64,000 nucleotides of DNA. Origin: Chthonomonas calidirosea. Its GTDB lineage: Bacteria > Armatimonadota > Chthonomonadetes > Chthonomonadales > CAJBBX01. Location: positions 62,001 to 126,000 of the forward strand of contig DYKI01000001.1 of the NCBI GenBank assembly GCA_020722705.1, in the 5' to 3' direction. Of the stretch, positions 24,894 to 33,353 are shown one piece after another. Position numbers and translations under genes: made by a program. Within the stretch, counting starts at the first letter, position 1. Every line of letters begins with the position of its first letter. The notes beneath the pieces were generated by a model. The model saw only the letters and a list, made by a program, of their open reading frames with translations. It was not told the DNA's origin and searched no databases.

Positions 24894-24923
24894 TTGACTT
24901 TGACGGCTCAGTTGCCGTATACT
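24894..24923 (+). promoter_or_regulatory. Promoter of the tRNA-Arg/Arg/Ser cluster
   Basis: The -35 box TTGACT (24894-24899) and -10 box TATACT (24918-24923) are spaced 18 bases. Transcription should start near 24930, about 23 bases before the first tRNA. Confidence 0.75.
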
Positions 24924-24952
24924 CTGCCTGTTTCCGGTCAGTCCGGCAAGAT

Positions 24953-25028
24953 GCGCTCGTAGCTCAGCGGATAGAGCGACAGGTTGCGGACCTGTAGGTC
25001 GGGGGTTCAAGTCCCTCCGAGCGCGCCA
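24953..25028 (+). tRNA. tRNA-Arg (anticodon GCG), CCA encoded
   Basis: Acceptor arms GCGCTCG and CGAGCGC pair, and the D-arm is standard. The anticodon stem ACAGG/CCTGT encloses TTGCGGA, so the anticodon is GCG. The T-loop is TTCAAGT. Discriminator G is followed by an encoded CCA. Bacteria normally have ACG (inosine-modified) for this codon box, so GCG is unusual. Confidence 0.96.
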
Positions 25029-25076
25029 CGGGAGCTGAAGGCGTGGATCCGTCTTCAGCTTCTGCTTTGTCTGTCT

Positions 25077-25149
25077 GCCCTCGTAGCTCAGTGGATAGAG
25101 CTGGGGCGTCCTAAGCCCTGAGTCGGGGGTTCGATTCCCTCCGAGGGCG
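25077..25149 (+). tRNA. tRNA-Arg (anticodon CCT)
   Basis: Acceptor arms GCCCTCG and CGAGGGC pair. The anticodon stem GGGGC/GCCCT encloses GTCCTAA, giving CCT for AGG codons. The T-loop is TTCGATT. No CCA is encoded. Confidence 0.96.
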
Positions 25150-25165
25150 CTCTTCCGTACCATGC

Positions 25166-25249
25166 GGAGGGGTCGCATAGTGGTCGAGTGCGCCCGCCTC
25201 GAAAGCGGGTAGGCCAAAAGCCTCGCGGGTTCGAATCCCGCCCCCTCCG
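25166..25249 (+). tRNA. tRNA-Ser (anticodon CGA)
   Basis: Acceptor arms GGAGGGG and CCCCTCC pair. The anticodon stem CCCGC/GCGGG encloses CTCGAAA, giving CGA for TCG codons. A long variable arm is present as expected for serine. No CCA is encoded. Confidence 0.96.
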
Positions 25250-25360
25250 TATTCCTCTCCGGGATGCAGGCGCTGCCTTGCGGCTGCCTGCTCATCTACG
25301 CCGAGTGTCTTCCGGCACGATTTCCCTGGAACCAAGCACGACGGCTGTTACGTAAGGACA

Positions 25361-25381
25361 CTTGACATACATGCACTCAAG
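25361..25381 (+). promoter_or_regulatory. HAIR operator for HspR upstream of dnaK
   Basis: The HspR consensus is CTTGAGT, seven bases, ACTCAAG. Here CTTGACA (25361-25367) is followed by seven bases and a perfect ACTCAAG (25375-25381). The left arm overlaps the -35 box. hspR itself is the third gene of the operon, so autoregulation is expected: HspR with DnaK represses until heat titrates DnaK away. Confidence 0.85.
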
Positions 25382-25390
25382 TGGAATAAT
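25362..25390 (+). promoter_or_regulatory. Sigma-A promoter of the dnaK-dnaJ-hspR operon
   Basis: The -35 box TTGACA (25362-25367) is perfect, and the -10 box AATAAT (25385-25390) follows after 17 bases. Transcription should start near 25397, giving a leader of about 50 bases before the dnaK ATG. Confidence 0.85.
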
Positions 25391-25446
25391 AGTCGAGCAC
25401 TAACTTGCAGCGCTTTAGGGCGCCGGTCTCAGTTGGAGGAACCGAA

Positions 25447-27285
25447 ATGGCTAAGACGGTTGGCATTGATCTCGGAACGACGAACTCCGTGGTCGCAGTT
25501 TTGGAGGGCGGTGAGCCCGTTGTCATCCCGAACGCCGAAGGGAGCAGATTGACTTCCTCGGTGGTGGGCTTCAACAAGGCTGGAGAGCGTCTGGTGGGAG
25601 CGGCCGCCAAACGCCAGGCCGTCATCAACCCCGGGCGCACGGTCATATCCATCAAGCGGCGCATGGGTACGAACGAGAAGATCGCCATTGACGATCGTAC
25701 ATACACCCCCGAGCAGATATCTGCGATGATCCTGCAGAAGCTGAAGACCGATGCGGAAGATTACCTCGGCGAGAAGGTGGAGTCGGCCGTCATCACGGTT
25801 CCTGCCTACTTCAATGATGCTCAGCGCACAGCCACAAAGAACGCCGGCGAGATTGCAGGATTGAAGGTACTTCGCATCATCAACGAGCCCACCGCGGCCG
25901 CTCTGGCGTATGGCCTCGACAAGAAGAAGAACGAGACCATCCTCGTCTTCGACCTGGGCGGCGGAACCTTCGACGTCTCGGTGCTCGAAGTCGGTGACGG
26001 GCTCTTCGAGGTCAAGTCCACGGCAGGTGACACAAACCTGGGCGGCGACGACTGGGACGAGCGTATCGTTCAGTACGTCGCGGCGGAGTTCAAGAAGGAG
26101 CACGGCATTGACCTGACCAAGGACCGACAGGCGATGCAGCGCATCCGAGAGGCTGCCGAAAAGGCCAAGATCGAGCTGTCCAATGTTGTTCAGGCCAACA
26201 TCAACCTGCCGTACATCAGTGCGGTTTCCGACCGCGCCCTTCACCTCGACGTCACGCTGACCCGCGCGAAGTTCGAGGAACTGACCCGCGACCTTCTTGA
26301 GCGATGTGAGGTGCCCTTCAGGAGAGCGATTCAGGACGCGAAGATCACTTCCTCGCAGATAGACGAGATCGTTCTGGTCGGCGGCTCGACGCGCATGCCG
26401 ATGGTTCAGGAACTGGTCCGTAAACTCGGCAACGGCAAGGACCCCAATAAGGGCGTCAACCCCGATGAGGTCGTTGCCGTAGGCGCTGCCATCCAGGCCG
26501 GCGTTCTCGCAGGAGAAGTTAAGGATGTTGTCCTGCTGGACGTGACGCCCCTGTCGCTCGGCATCGAGACGCTTGGCGGTGTCTTCACCAAGCTCATCGA
26601 ACGCAACACCACGATTCCAGTCCGCAAGTCCGAGGTGTTTTCAACCGCCGACGACGGTCAGACAACCGTCCATGTCAAGGTTTTCCAGGGTGAACGCGAA
26701 ATAGCCGCGCACAACAAGCTGCTCGGCGATTTCGTCCTGACCGGTCTGCCGCCGGCGCCGCGAGGGGTGCCGCAAATCGAAGTCACGTTCGACATTGATG
26801 CCAACGGCATCGTCAACGTATCGGCGAAGGATCGCGCAACAGGTAAGGAGCAGAGCATCACGATCACCGGCTCCAGCAACCTCGACAAGCGCGACATACA
26901 GCGGATGGTTCAGGAGGCCGCATCCCATGCCGAAGAGGACCGACGGCAGAAGGAGCTGGCTGAGGTCAAGAACCAGGCCGACTCGCTGCTCTACCAGACC
27001 GAGCGGCTCCTGAAGGATCTCGGCGACAAGGTGCCTTCCGACGAGCGGCTGCGCATTGAGACCGCCATGGAGAATGTCAAGCAGGCGGTCAAGTCCAGTG
27101 AGGCGGCCGACATTAAGCGGACTGTCGAAGAGCTTCAGCAAGCGAGCTACAAGCTGAGCGAGATACTGTATAAGCAGACCGCGGCCCAGCCTGGCGGCGG
27201 TGCCGATGCGGGTGTCGGCGAGGGGGCCGCGCCCAGTGCATCCGACGCAACTGACGACGTCATTGACGCGGAGTTCAAGCAGTAG
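25447..27285 (+). CDS. dnaK: Molecular chaperone DnaK (Hsp70)
   Basis: DnaK binds exposed hydrophobic segments of unfolded proteins in an ATP-driven cycle with DnaJ and GrpE. The 612-residue protein starts [18 protein letters not shown]. It shows the phosphate-2 motif [17 protein letters not shown] and the adenosine motif [14 protein letters not shown]. The interdomain linker is [13 protein letters not shown] glycine/alanine-rich tail ends in [10 protein letters not shown], the usual C-terminal signature. The ATG at 25447 has GGAGGA 6 bases before it, and codons upstream of it are not conserved. It is the first gene of the HAIR-controlled operon. grpE, often located between dnaK and dnaJ, is absent here and must lie elsewhere. 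Confidence 0.98.
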   Translation: MAKTVGIDLGTTNSVVAVLEGGEPVVIPNAEGSRLTSSVVGFNKAGERLVGAAAKRQAVINPGRTVISIKRRMGTNEKIAIDDRTYTPEQISAMILQKLKTDAEDYLGEKVESAVITVPAYFNDAQRTATKNAGEIAGLKVLRIINEPTAAALAYGLDKKKNETILVFDLGGGTFDVSVLEVGDGLFEVKSTAGDTNLGGDDWDERIVQYVAAEFKKEHGIDLTKDRQAMQRIREAAEKAKIELSNVVQANINLPYISAVSDRALHLDVTLTRAKFEELTRDLLERCEVPFRRAIQDAKITSSQIDEIVLVGGSTRMPMVQELVRKLGNGKDPNKGVNPDEVVAVGAAIQAGVLAGEVKDVVLLDVTPLSLGIETLGGVFTKLIERNTTIPVRKSEVFSTADDGQTTVHVKVFQGEREIAAHNKLLGDFVLTGLPPAPRGVPQIEVTFDIDANGIVNVSAKDRATGKEQSITITGSSNLDKRDIQRMVQEAASHAEEDRRQKELAEVKNQADSLLYQTERLLKDLGDKVPSDERLRIETAMENVKQAVKSSEAADIKRTVEELQQASYKLSEILYKQTAAQPGGGADAGVGEGAAPSASDATDDVIDAEFKQ

Positions 27286-27340
27286 CCGTAAGCACTGCGG
27301 CAACTCAAGAGCGGTTGTCTGATGGGATAGGGGTTGTACC

Positions 27341-28360
27341 GTGAACCGGCCTCAATACCGGGACTACTACAAGATCCTTGGGGTTAGCCGTGGAGCCGAC
27401 GAGAAGGAGATCAAGTCGGCTTACCGGCGGCTTGCCCGCAAGTACCACCCCGACGTCAATCCCGGCGACAAGTCCGCCGAAGAACGGTTCAAAGAGATCA
27501 GCGAGGCATATGACGTACTGAGCGACCCCCACAAGCGCGCTCAGTACGATAGCTTCGGCGACGAGTGGAGAGCATTCAGTCAGGCCGGCGCCAGACCAGG
27601 CCCCAACCCGTTCCAGACGCCGCCTGAGGGCTTCGAGTTCAGCTTCGGTGCAGGCAGCCAGAGCCTGAATGACTTCTTCGAAAGCCTGTTCGGTGGTCGT
27701 CCAGGGCGCGCAAAGCGTGCGGCTTCCCGCGGCGAGGACGTTGAGTTCGGCATAGACGTCACGCTCGAAGAAGTGATGCACGGATGCGTCAAGGAACACA
27801 CAGTCAACATCGAGGACATATGCAGCGCCTGCGGCGGGAGCGGAGCAACGCGGCGATCCCGCGGCGGTTTCGATATCGGCGCTCCCCCCTGCCCTGCGTG
27901 CCGAGGGCAAGGCAGAACTCCTCGGTCTCGCCGCATAAAGGTCAAAGTTCCTGCCGGTGTCGAGGATGGACGTCGGCTCTGCCTGAAGGGCCAGGGAGGC
28001 TCCGGTCCTGACGGCACCCGCGGTGACCTCTACCTGGTAGTCCGCGTCAGACCGCATCCTGACTTCAAGCTCCAGGATCGAGACATACACACTGATGTTG
28101 ACGTGCCGTATACGGTCGCGGCTCTAGGCGGCGAGGTGGAGGTCAAGACACCGACCGGAACTCGATCGCTGAGCGTGCCCCCCGGCGTCCAGAGCGGTCA
28201 GAAGCTGCGAGTCGCCGGGCAAGGCATGCCGAATCCCGGCGGTCGGCCTGGAGACCTCTATGCCCGCTTACGCCTTACGGTACCGAAAGAGCTGACGCCG
28301 CGCGAGCGGGAGCTCTTGACGGAGCTGGGGCGTCTGCGCGGCGATGTCACGCGCCCCTGA
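27341..28360 (+). CDS. dnaJ: DnaJ-family co-chaperone with reduced zinc-finger region
   Basis: A J-protein that stimulates DnaK ATPase activity. Residues 8-70 are the J domain ([18 protein letters not shown], with the HPD triad in KYHPDVNP). A Gly/Phe-rich stretch follows. The central region has only two Cys knuckles, CSACGGSG and CPACRGQG, where full DnaJ has four. A single zinc site is therefore expected. Two C-terminal substrate-binding domains follow, with [11 protein letters not shown] and [13 protein letters not shown]. The 339-residue length is between DnaJ and the zinc-free CbpA. The start is GTG at 27341 with AGGGG 8 bases upstream. It lies between dnaK and hspR, so it is the heat-shock operon's J partner. 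Confidence 0.93.
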   Translation: MNRPQYRDYYKILGVSRGADEKEIKSAYRRLARKYHPDVNPGDKSAEERFKEISEAYDVLSDPHKRAQYDSFGDEWRAFSQAGARPGPNPFQTPPEGFEFSFGAGSQSLNDFFESLFGGRPGRAKRAASRGEDVEFGIDVTLEEVMHGCVKEHTVNIEDICSACGGSGATRRSRGGFDIGAPPCPACRGQGRTPRSRRIKVKVPAGVEDGRRLCLKGQGGSGPDGTRGDLYLVVRVRPHPDFKLQDRDIHTDVDVPYTVAALGGEVEVKTPTGTRSLSVPPGVQSGQKLRVAGQGMPNPGGRPGDLYARLRLTVPKELTPRERELLTELGRLRGDVTRP

Positions 28361-28379
28361 GCTCGGAGGTCTAGAGCAG

Positions 28380-28691
28380 ATGACACGTGCCCCCCAAGAA
28401 CCGGTATACATGATCAGCGTTGCGGCCCAGCTCACCGGACTGCATCCCCAGACGGTTCGCCTCTATGAGAGGCTGGGACTGGTCACGCCGCGACGTGTCA
28501 GCAACAAGAACCGTCTCTATTCGGATTCCGACATAGCCCGCCTGCAGCAGATACGACGGTTTACGCGCGACATGGGCGTCAATCTGGCGGGCGTCGAGGT
28601 TATCCTGGACCTGCTCCGGCGCATCGAAGATATGCAGGAGGAGCTCGATCGCCTGCGACAGGCAGTCAGCGCTCCCCCTCCCGAGAGTTAG
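28380..28691 (+). CDS. hspR: Heat-shock repressor HspR (MerR family)
   Basis: HspR is a MerR-type repressor that uses DnaK as co-repressor and binds HAIR sites. The 103-residue protein begins with the short lead YMISVAAQL. A MerR winged-helix follows (HPQTVRLYERLGLVTPRR, then NRLYSDSDIARLQQI), and a C-terminal coiled helix (LRRIEDMQEELDRLRQ) serves dimerisation. The ATG at 28380 has GGAGG 10 bases upstream and is preferred to the start 12 codons earlier. The matching HAIR operator upstream of dnaK at 25361 makes the assignment firm. It converges on purH with 25 bases between the stops. Confidence 0.95.
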   Translation: MTRAPQEPVYMISVAAQLTGLHPQTVRLYERLGLVTPRRVSNKNRLYSDSDIARLQQIRRFTRDMGVNLAGVEVILDLLRRIEDMQEELDRLRQAVSAPPPES

Positions 28692-28716
28692 CCGCCCAGC
28701 CGAGCCACCGTCAACA

Positions 28717-30297
28717 TCAATGCCTGAAGTGACGGATGCCCGTGTAGACCATGGCCATTCCGTGCTTGTCGCATACCGCGACGGTATCGGCATCGCGTCG
28801 TGACCCGCCCGGCTGAATGATCGCCGTTACACCAGCCGCAGCCGCTGCTTCTGCCCCATCCGCGAACGGGAAGAACGCATCGGACGCCAGCACTGAGCCT
28901 GACGCGTTGGCGCCTGCGCCCTCGACCGCAAGCCTTACGGACTGGACGCGGTTCATCTGACCCGCACCTACGCCGACAAGCTGCCGCCCACGCCCAAGCA
29001 CGATGGCGTTCGACTTAACGTGCCGTACCATGCGCCAGGCGAACATGAGCGCATCCATCTCCTCAGCCGTTGGGGACCGACGAGTTACCACAGACACATC
29101 GTCGCTGGAGATCAACTTCAGGTCTCTATCTTGTACAACCATGCCGCCGACAAGCTTCTTGACGTCGTACCCTGCAGCCCTGCGCCGCCATCCGGCAAGC
29201 GAGCCCACCTCCAGCAGCCTCACGTTGGTCCCCCACTTGGGCCGATGCATGATAGCGTCGAGGGCCTCCGGCTCGTAGCCTGGCGCAACGATGACTTCGA
29301 AGAACGACCCTGGAGCCGTCAGGCGCGTCGCCGTATCAACATCTACAGTGCGGCTGAAGGCAACGATGCCGCCGAACGCTGAGACCGTATCCCCCTCCAG
29401 CGCCCTCGCAAAGGCCTCGTGCAGCTCGTCCGCCATGGCCGCTCCACATGGATTCGTGTGCTTCACGATCACGCACGCCGGAGCATCGTCCAGGTCTTTC
29501 ACTGCTTCAAGGGCTGCGTTGGCATCGCACAGGTTGTTGTAGGACAGCTTCTTGCCCCCAAGGACTCGCGCATGTCCGACGCACGGCTCGCCGGTCACCC
29601 GTTCACGATAGAAAGCGGCGGCCTGATGGGGGTTCTCCCCGTATCGGCACGGGTAGGCCAATCGTCCGGAGATCGAGATCTGGTCGGGAAATGCACGGTC
29701 GCCCGCGTAGGATCGCATCCAGGCTGCGATCTCGGCATCGTAGGCGGCGGTGTGCGCATATGCCTTTGCAGCCAGGCGCTTGCGAAGTTGAGGTGTTGTC
29801 CGACCGTCGTTGGAGCGCATCTCCGAAATGATGGCGGCGTAGTCCTGCACGTCCACAACAACCGTCACATGGGCATGGTTCTTGGCGGCAGAACGCACCA
29901 TCGCCGGGCCCCCTATGTCAATGTTTTCGATGCATTCCTGTACAGAAGCGCCGCGGCTCACCGTCTCGCCGAACGGATACAGGTTCACGCAGACGACGTC
30001 AATGCAGGCAATGCCCGCGTCGGCGACGGCTCGAATGTGCTCCTCCGCGTCACGACGATACAGGATCGCTCCGTGAACCATCGGGTGCAGCGTCTTGATT
30101 CTTCCGTCAAGCATCTCGGGGAACCCGGTCAGGCTCTCGACGGACACCACTGGCACGCCCGCGGCTTCGAGGGCTCTGGCGCTCCCTCCGGTTGAGACAA
30201 TCGCATAGCCGTTCTCGATCAACCCATTGGCGAACTCGACGATCCCCGTCTTGTCGGACACGCTGATCAGCGCGTAGCTGCGAGGCTTGTCACTCAT
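28717..30297 (-). CDS. purH: Bifunctional AICAR formyltransferase/IMP cyclohydrolase
   Basis: PurH carries out the last two steps to IMP: formyl transfer from 10-formyl-tetrahydrofolate to AICAR, then ring closure. The 526-residue protein has the N-terminal cyclohydrolase (ALISVSDKTGIVEFA, STGGSARAL, DGRIKTLHPMVHG). The C-terminal transformylase shows KHTNPCGAA with the catalytic Lys-His pair and AFGGIVAFSRTVD. The length is typical. purN lies upstream on the same strand, separated by a secreted DUF4380-like gene. A strong hairpin lies between the latter gene and purH. Confidence 0.97.
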   Translation of the reverse strand: MSDKPRSYALISVSDKTGIVEFANGLIENGYAIVSTGGSARALEAAGVPVVSVESLTGFPEMLDGRIKTLHPMVHGAILYRRDAEEHIRAVADAGIACIDVVCVNLYPFGETVSRGASVQECIENIDIGGPAMVRSAAKNHAHVTVVVDVQDYAAIISEMRSNDGRTTPQLRKRLAAKAYAHTAAYDAEIAAWMRSYAGDRAFPDQISISGRLAYPCRYGENPHQAAAFYRERVTGEPCVGHARVLGGKKLSYNNLCDANAALEAVKDLDDAPACVIVKHTNPCGAAMADELHEAFARALEGDTVSAFGGIVAFSRTVDVDTATRLTAPGSFFEVIVAPGYEPEALDAIMHRPKWGTNVRLLEVGSLAGWRRRAAGYDVKKLVGGMVVQDRDLKLISSDDVSVVTRRSPTAEEMDALMFAWRMVRHVKSNAIVLGRGRQLVGVGAGQMNRVQSVRLAVEGAGANASGSVLASDAFFPFADGAEAAAAAGVTAIIQPGGSRRDADTVAVCDKHGMAMVYTGIRHFRH

Positions 30298-30317
30298 GAT
30301 CTCCCCCCCAAATGAAA

Positions 30318-30357
30318 CGAGCGCCTGGACGGCTCGTGTGAGCTGCCCAGGCGCTCG
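30318..30357 (-). terminator. Long hairpin between the DUF4380-like gene and purH
   Basis: Arms CGAGCGCCTGG (30318-30328) and CCAGGCGCTCG (30347-30357) pair over 11 bases. An inner stem GCTC/GAGC surrounds a GTGT loop. In the minus direction it is followed by GTTTCATTT. It could end the upstream transcript or act as a purH leader element, since it lies only 20 bases before the purH start. Confidence 0.6.
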
Positions 30358-30427
30358 GCTATCATCACTGCGAACGCTCCCCCGAGGTCAGTCCTCGCTC
30401 GCGCCAGTCACGTTCGCTTCTGCGCCA

Positions 30428-31441
30428 TTATGGCACAGGATTGACTGCTTCCAATGCCGGAGCCTTGGCGATCAACGGACTAATCGCCGCATCCAGCGTA
30501 GCCTCGGTGGCGCCGGCCTCGACACCATCGAAGAGATACCACCGCTCGGTGTGCTCGATGGTGTCTCCAGGGCGCAAGGTCATGAGCGGCCCAACCGTTT
30601 CCACCTCCATGAATGTCCCTTTCGTGAAGGTCTCGCAGTTGCACCCATCATCCGGGTACTTGCCATCGGCCACGTACGCAAAGCGCTTCACGAAGAGGGT
30701 CTTCCCGTTCAGATACGCCATCCAGCCCTGCTTGTTGGCCACGCCAACTTTCTGCGCCGTATTCAGACTGGCTTCCGTTCGGAGGCGAAGGTACTTCTTT
30801 CCGATTGTCCAGCGCGGGTCGGTGAGGTCCGTATAATGCCAGAGCACCATCGGGCGTGCCGGAAGCACGTAATCATCATGCGAAATGAACCGCTCCTGAG
30901 GAATGATGGTCGTTCCGCCGCCGGCAACAATGGTCAGAGCCCAGGCCGCCGCCTCGACCGGCCAGACGCCTTTGTTGGTCAGCCGATGCCGGACGGTCAC
31001 GCCGCTGCCTGAAGCGTCCAACGTCACGATCATTTCCTTCTGCATCCCCGTTTTGGCCTCAACCGGTTGGCTCAGTCGAATGCCGCCGTCCTGAAGCTCG
31101 AACGCGATCGGCTCGTTGTCAGGGTAGTAGCTCCTCGGCTTCACCTCGGGTGCATGCCAGAACCGATGCCCGCCGTATGGCTTCCAAGTCCCCCATTCCG
31201 TAACGACAGCATCCTCAGGAAGCTCTGCGAACACATTGGGCTTTCCGGTGAACCCGTAACGGATCACCCGCGGCCCGATATCCGTCGTGACGACAACTTC
31301 GACAGCCCCATTCGAAAGCCGATAGCAGTTCGGCTGACCGAAGTAGGCAGCTTTCTCCACTCTTACGTCCCCTTTCGCGTTCTCTCCGCACATCACCGCC
31401 AGCCCCATTGCTGCCAGGGCTGCCAACGTACAGATGCGCAT
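30428..31441 (-). CDS. Secreted DUF4380-like protein
   Basis: A 337-residue exported protein with a signal peptide (MRICTLAALAAMGLAVMC) that could also be read as a lipoprotein signal at Cys18. The mature part is all-beta and looks like the galactose-mutarotase fold assigned to DUF4380. It has LSNGAVEVVVTTDIGPRVIRYGF near its start, WGTWKPYGGHRFWHAPE in the middle, and a late WYLFDGVE. Such folds bind or trim glycans, but no catalytic role can be read. The ATG at 31441 has GGGAGA upstream and leaves a normal signal peptide. It lies 29 bases behind purN yet does not belong to purine metabolism. Confidence 0.75.
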   Translation of the reverse strand: MRICTLAALAAMGLAVMCGENAKGDVRVEKAAYFGQPNCYRLSNGAVEVVVTTDIGPRVIRYGFTGKPNVFAELPEDAVVTEWGTWKPYGGHRFWHAPEVKPRSYYPDNEPIAFELQDGGIRLSQPVEAKTGMQKEMIVTLDASGSGVTVRHRLTNKGVWPVEAAAWALTIVAGGGTTIIPQERFISHDDYVLPARPMVLWHYTDLTDPRWTIGKKYLRLRTEASLNTAQKVGVANKQGWMAYLNGKTLFVKRFAYVADGKYPDDGCNCETFTKGTFMEVETVGPLMTLRPGDTIEHTERWYLFDGVEAGATEATLDAAISPLIAKAPALEAVNPVP

Positions 31442-31470
31442 CGTCCGTGTCTCCCGTTCTCTGAGCTTCG

Positions 31471-32136
31471 TCACGTGTCCAGCACCTGAACGCTGCCGTC
31501 CCGCACCACCAGCCGTCCCTCGGCGAACAACCGAACAGCGTCAGCATACGTGCGGTGTTCGACCGGCAGGACGCGCGCCGCAAGCGTCTCGGGCGTGTCG
31601 GCGGGCAGGACCGGCACTCGCCGCTGCAGGATCACCGGACCGTGGTCATACTCCTCATCCACAAAGTGGACAGTGCATCCTGACTCCGTTGCACCGCTCT
31701 CGATGACGGCGCGATGGACGGCTTCACCGAACATGCCCCGGCCTCCGAAAGCCGGCAGCAAAGCCGGATGCACGTTCATGATCCGCCACCGATAGGCCCT
31801 CACGACCCGAGACGGCAGAAGCCTCATGTAGCCCGCAAGGCAGATCAGGTCAATCGCGTGCAAGGCCAACGAGTCGAGCAGAGCACTCGCGTATTCCTCG
31901 GCAAGCTCAGGACGACCGGGCTTCAGCACCATGGTATGAATGCCGGCAGCGACCCCTCGATCGAGCGCCGGCGCCCCCTTTCTGGTGCCGATCACGAGTT
32001 CGACACTGCCTGGCACGACACCGTCCCGACAAGCGTCAATCAGTGCCTGAAGATTTGACCCGCGTCCGTGCCCGCTGACCATCACCGCGATGCGGACGCG
32101 GCCCGCGCTTTCAGCTCGCCTTCCACCCTCACACAT
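31471..32136 (-). CDS. purN: Phosphoribosylglycinamide formyltransferase (GART)
   Basis: PurN transfers a formyl group from 10-formyl-tetrahydrofolate to GAR in purine synthesis. The core shows VMVSGHGRGSNLQALIDAC at the start. It continues with LAGYMRLLPS, then IMNVHPALLPAFGGRG with the catalytic Asn and His, and HFVDEEYDHGPVILQRRV with the catalytic Asp. The frame is open further upstream, but a consensus promoter at 32147-32175 would start transcription near 32140. The ATG at 32136 is then the first usable start, with a leader of about four bases. The protein is 221 residues, with a short N-terminal extension compared with E. coli. Confidence 0.94.
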   Translation of the reverse strand: MCEGGRRAESAGRVRIAVMVSGHGRGSNLQALIDACRDGVVPGSVELVIGTRKGAPALDRGVAAGIHTMVLKPGRPELAEEYASALLDSLALHAIDLICLAGYMRLLPSRVVRAYRWRIMNVHPALLPAFGGRGMFGEAVHRAVIESGATESGCTVHFVDEEYDHGPVILQRRVPVLPADTPETLAARVLPVEHRTYADAVRLFAEGRLVVRDGSVQVLDT

Positions 32137-32146
32137 GCCGAACGCC

Positions 32147-32175
32147 ATTATAGGCACCCGCCTCTCGGGCGTCAA
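32147..32175 (-). promoter_or_regulatory. Consensus promoter of purN
   Basis: The -35 box TTGACG (32170-32175) and the perfect -10 box TATAAT (32147-32152) are spaced 17 bases on the minus strand. The predicted transcription start at about 32140 lies four bases before the purN ATG. Confidence 0.85.
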
Positions 32176-32339
32176 GGGCCGTCGCGCGCGCAATACATAT
32201 AACGCGGCCCAAGAATCCTGCAACATCCGTCCCACCCCGTTGTCACACCCCTCGGTAAGCAATCTTCACGAAGAGGTTCTCTACGATGCAGACAATCCGC
32301 AACAGCAGCAACGCTCATCAAATCCAGGAGGTGACGGTG

Positions 32340-33305
32340 ATGCAATGTCAAGACGTCTGGGATCTCCTTTCGGCCTACGCCGATGGAGAAACCAACGATC
32401 ACGAGACCCAGGTGGTCCAAGCTCATATCGCTGTTTGCAAGGACTGCGCTCGGGATCTCCAGTTCATGCTGGGAACTCAGGAAGCCCTGCAAGCCATCCC
32501 CGAGGTTGAGCCGCCTATCAGTCTTCGCTCGGCGATCCTTGCAGCTACAGTCAACAGGCCCAGCCTGACCGAGCGCTTCGCGACGGCGGTCCGCCGGGGT
32601 CTCGCTCCTGCTCCGGTGCGCTACGGCGCTCTCGCGGCAGCAGGCGCGGCTGCAGCCCTGACAGCGGTGACTATCCGAGACAGCAACAACCCGGTGCACT
32701 ACGTTCCCAACGAGCCGACGATCGTCGCCACGGTTCCCAATCCGAGCGACGCCAATCCGTCCGCTCCTTCGGGGCTGTCGGTGGACTTGCTGGATGCCTA
32801 CGAGCCGGAGCCGAGCGTGACCTCAAGCGCAGCGCCGAGAACCAGAAATGTCCGCATCCGACGGCATGAGCATCGCACGGGCGTCAAGCTGGCGAGCGCA
32901 TCGCGTCCGGCAGCCAACCGTCGCAACGCTAAGGCTGCGGCGAACCCGACGCCCGATGTACGCCCCAACCAGCCGGCGATTATCGAGGATCTGAGCGTCG
33001 CATCGGTGCCCGGATATGGGAACGACCCGGATGTGACCGCTGAACCCGAGCCCACGACGCGAACCCTCGTTGCCTCATCGGACAGCGCTTCCGGAGACAC
33101 TTCCAGCGCTTCAGCACAAACGAGCGATCGCGGCGCCCGCATCGTTCTGACGGCGTCATCGGTATCGCTCGATCCTGCCCAGGTGGCGACGCTTGCCGAC
33201 CTCCGGCGCTCGTTGGGTCACCAGGCTGCCCGCAATGCTGCCGATCCGGCTTCGACCCGACGCGACAGGCAGATCCGTGTGGACGTGATCCGAGGCAGCT
33301 TCTAA
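32340..33305 (+). CDS. Zinc-finger anti-sigma-factor-like membrane protein
   Basis: A 321-residue protein whose N-terminus is a zf-HC2 anti-sigma domain. CQDVWDLLSAYADGE leads to HIAVCKDC, the His-x3-Cys-x2-Cys zinc motif, and a helix follows. A short hydrophobic segment at about residues 95-115 (YGALAAAGAAAALTAVTI) may cross the membrane. The rest is Pro/Ser/Ala-rich with no domain. This layout fits a regulator that holds an ECF sigma factor inside and senses outside. No sigma gene is adjacent. AGGAGG precedes a GTG (32337) and the ATG (32340), and either could be the start. The next gene, 48 bases on, encodes a large outer-membrane protein. Confidence 0.82.
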   Translation: MQCQDVWDLLSAYADGETNDHETQVVQAHIAVCKDCARDLQFMLGTQEALQAIPEVEPPISLRSAILAATVNRPSLTERFATAVRRGLAPAPVRYGALAAAGAAAALTAVTIRDSNNPVHYVPNEPTIVATVPNPSDANPSAPSGLSVDLLDAYEPEPSVTSSAAPRTRNVRIRRHEHRTGVKLASASRPAANRRNAKAAANPTPDVRPNQPAIIEDLSVASVPGYGNDPDVTAEPEPTTRTLVASSDSASGDTSSASAQTSDRGARIVLTASSVSLDPAQVATLADLRRSLGHQAARNAADPASTRRDRQIRVDVIRGSF

Positions 33306-33353
33306 CCGCAACACCATCCAGCAAGTCAAGGCACCTCTGATGGAGGTACGTTC

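Noticed and set aside
25361-25450. CIRCE element (HrcA site) upstream of dnaK
   Set aside because: TTAGCACTC-N9-GAGTGCTAA is not present. The symmetrical element fits the HAIR consensus, and hspR is in the operon.
32200-32340. ECF-type promoter upstream of the anti-sigma-like gene
   Set aside because: GCAAC and CGTTGT elements can be picked out, but the spacing does not match any ECF class and nothing similar precedes the sigma gene at 2489.
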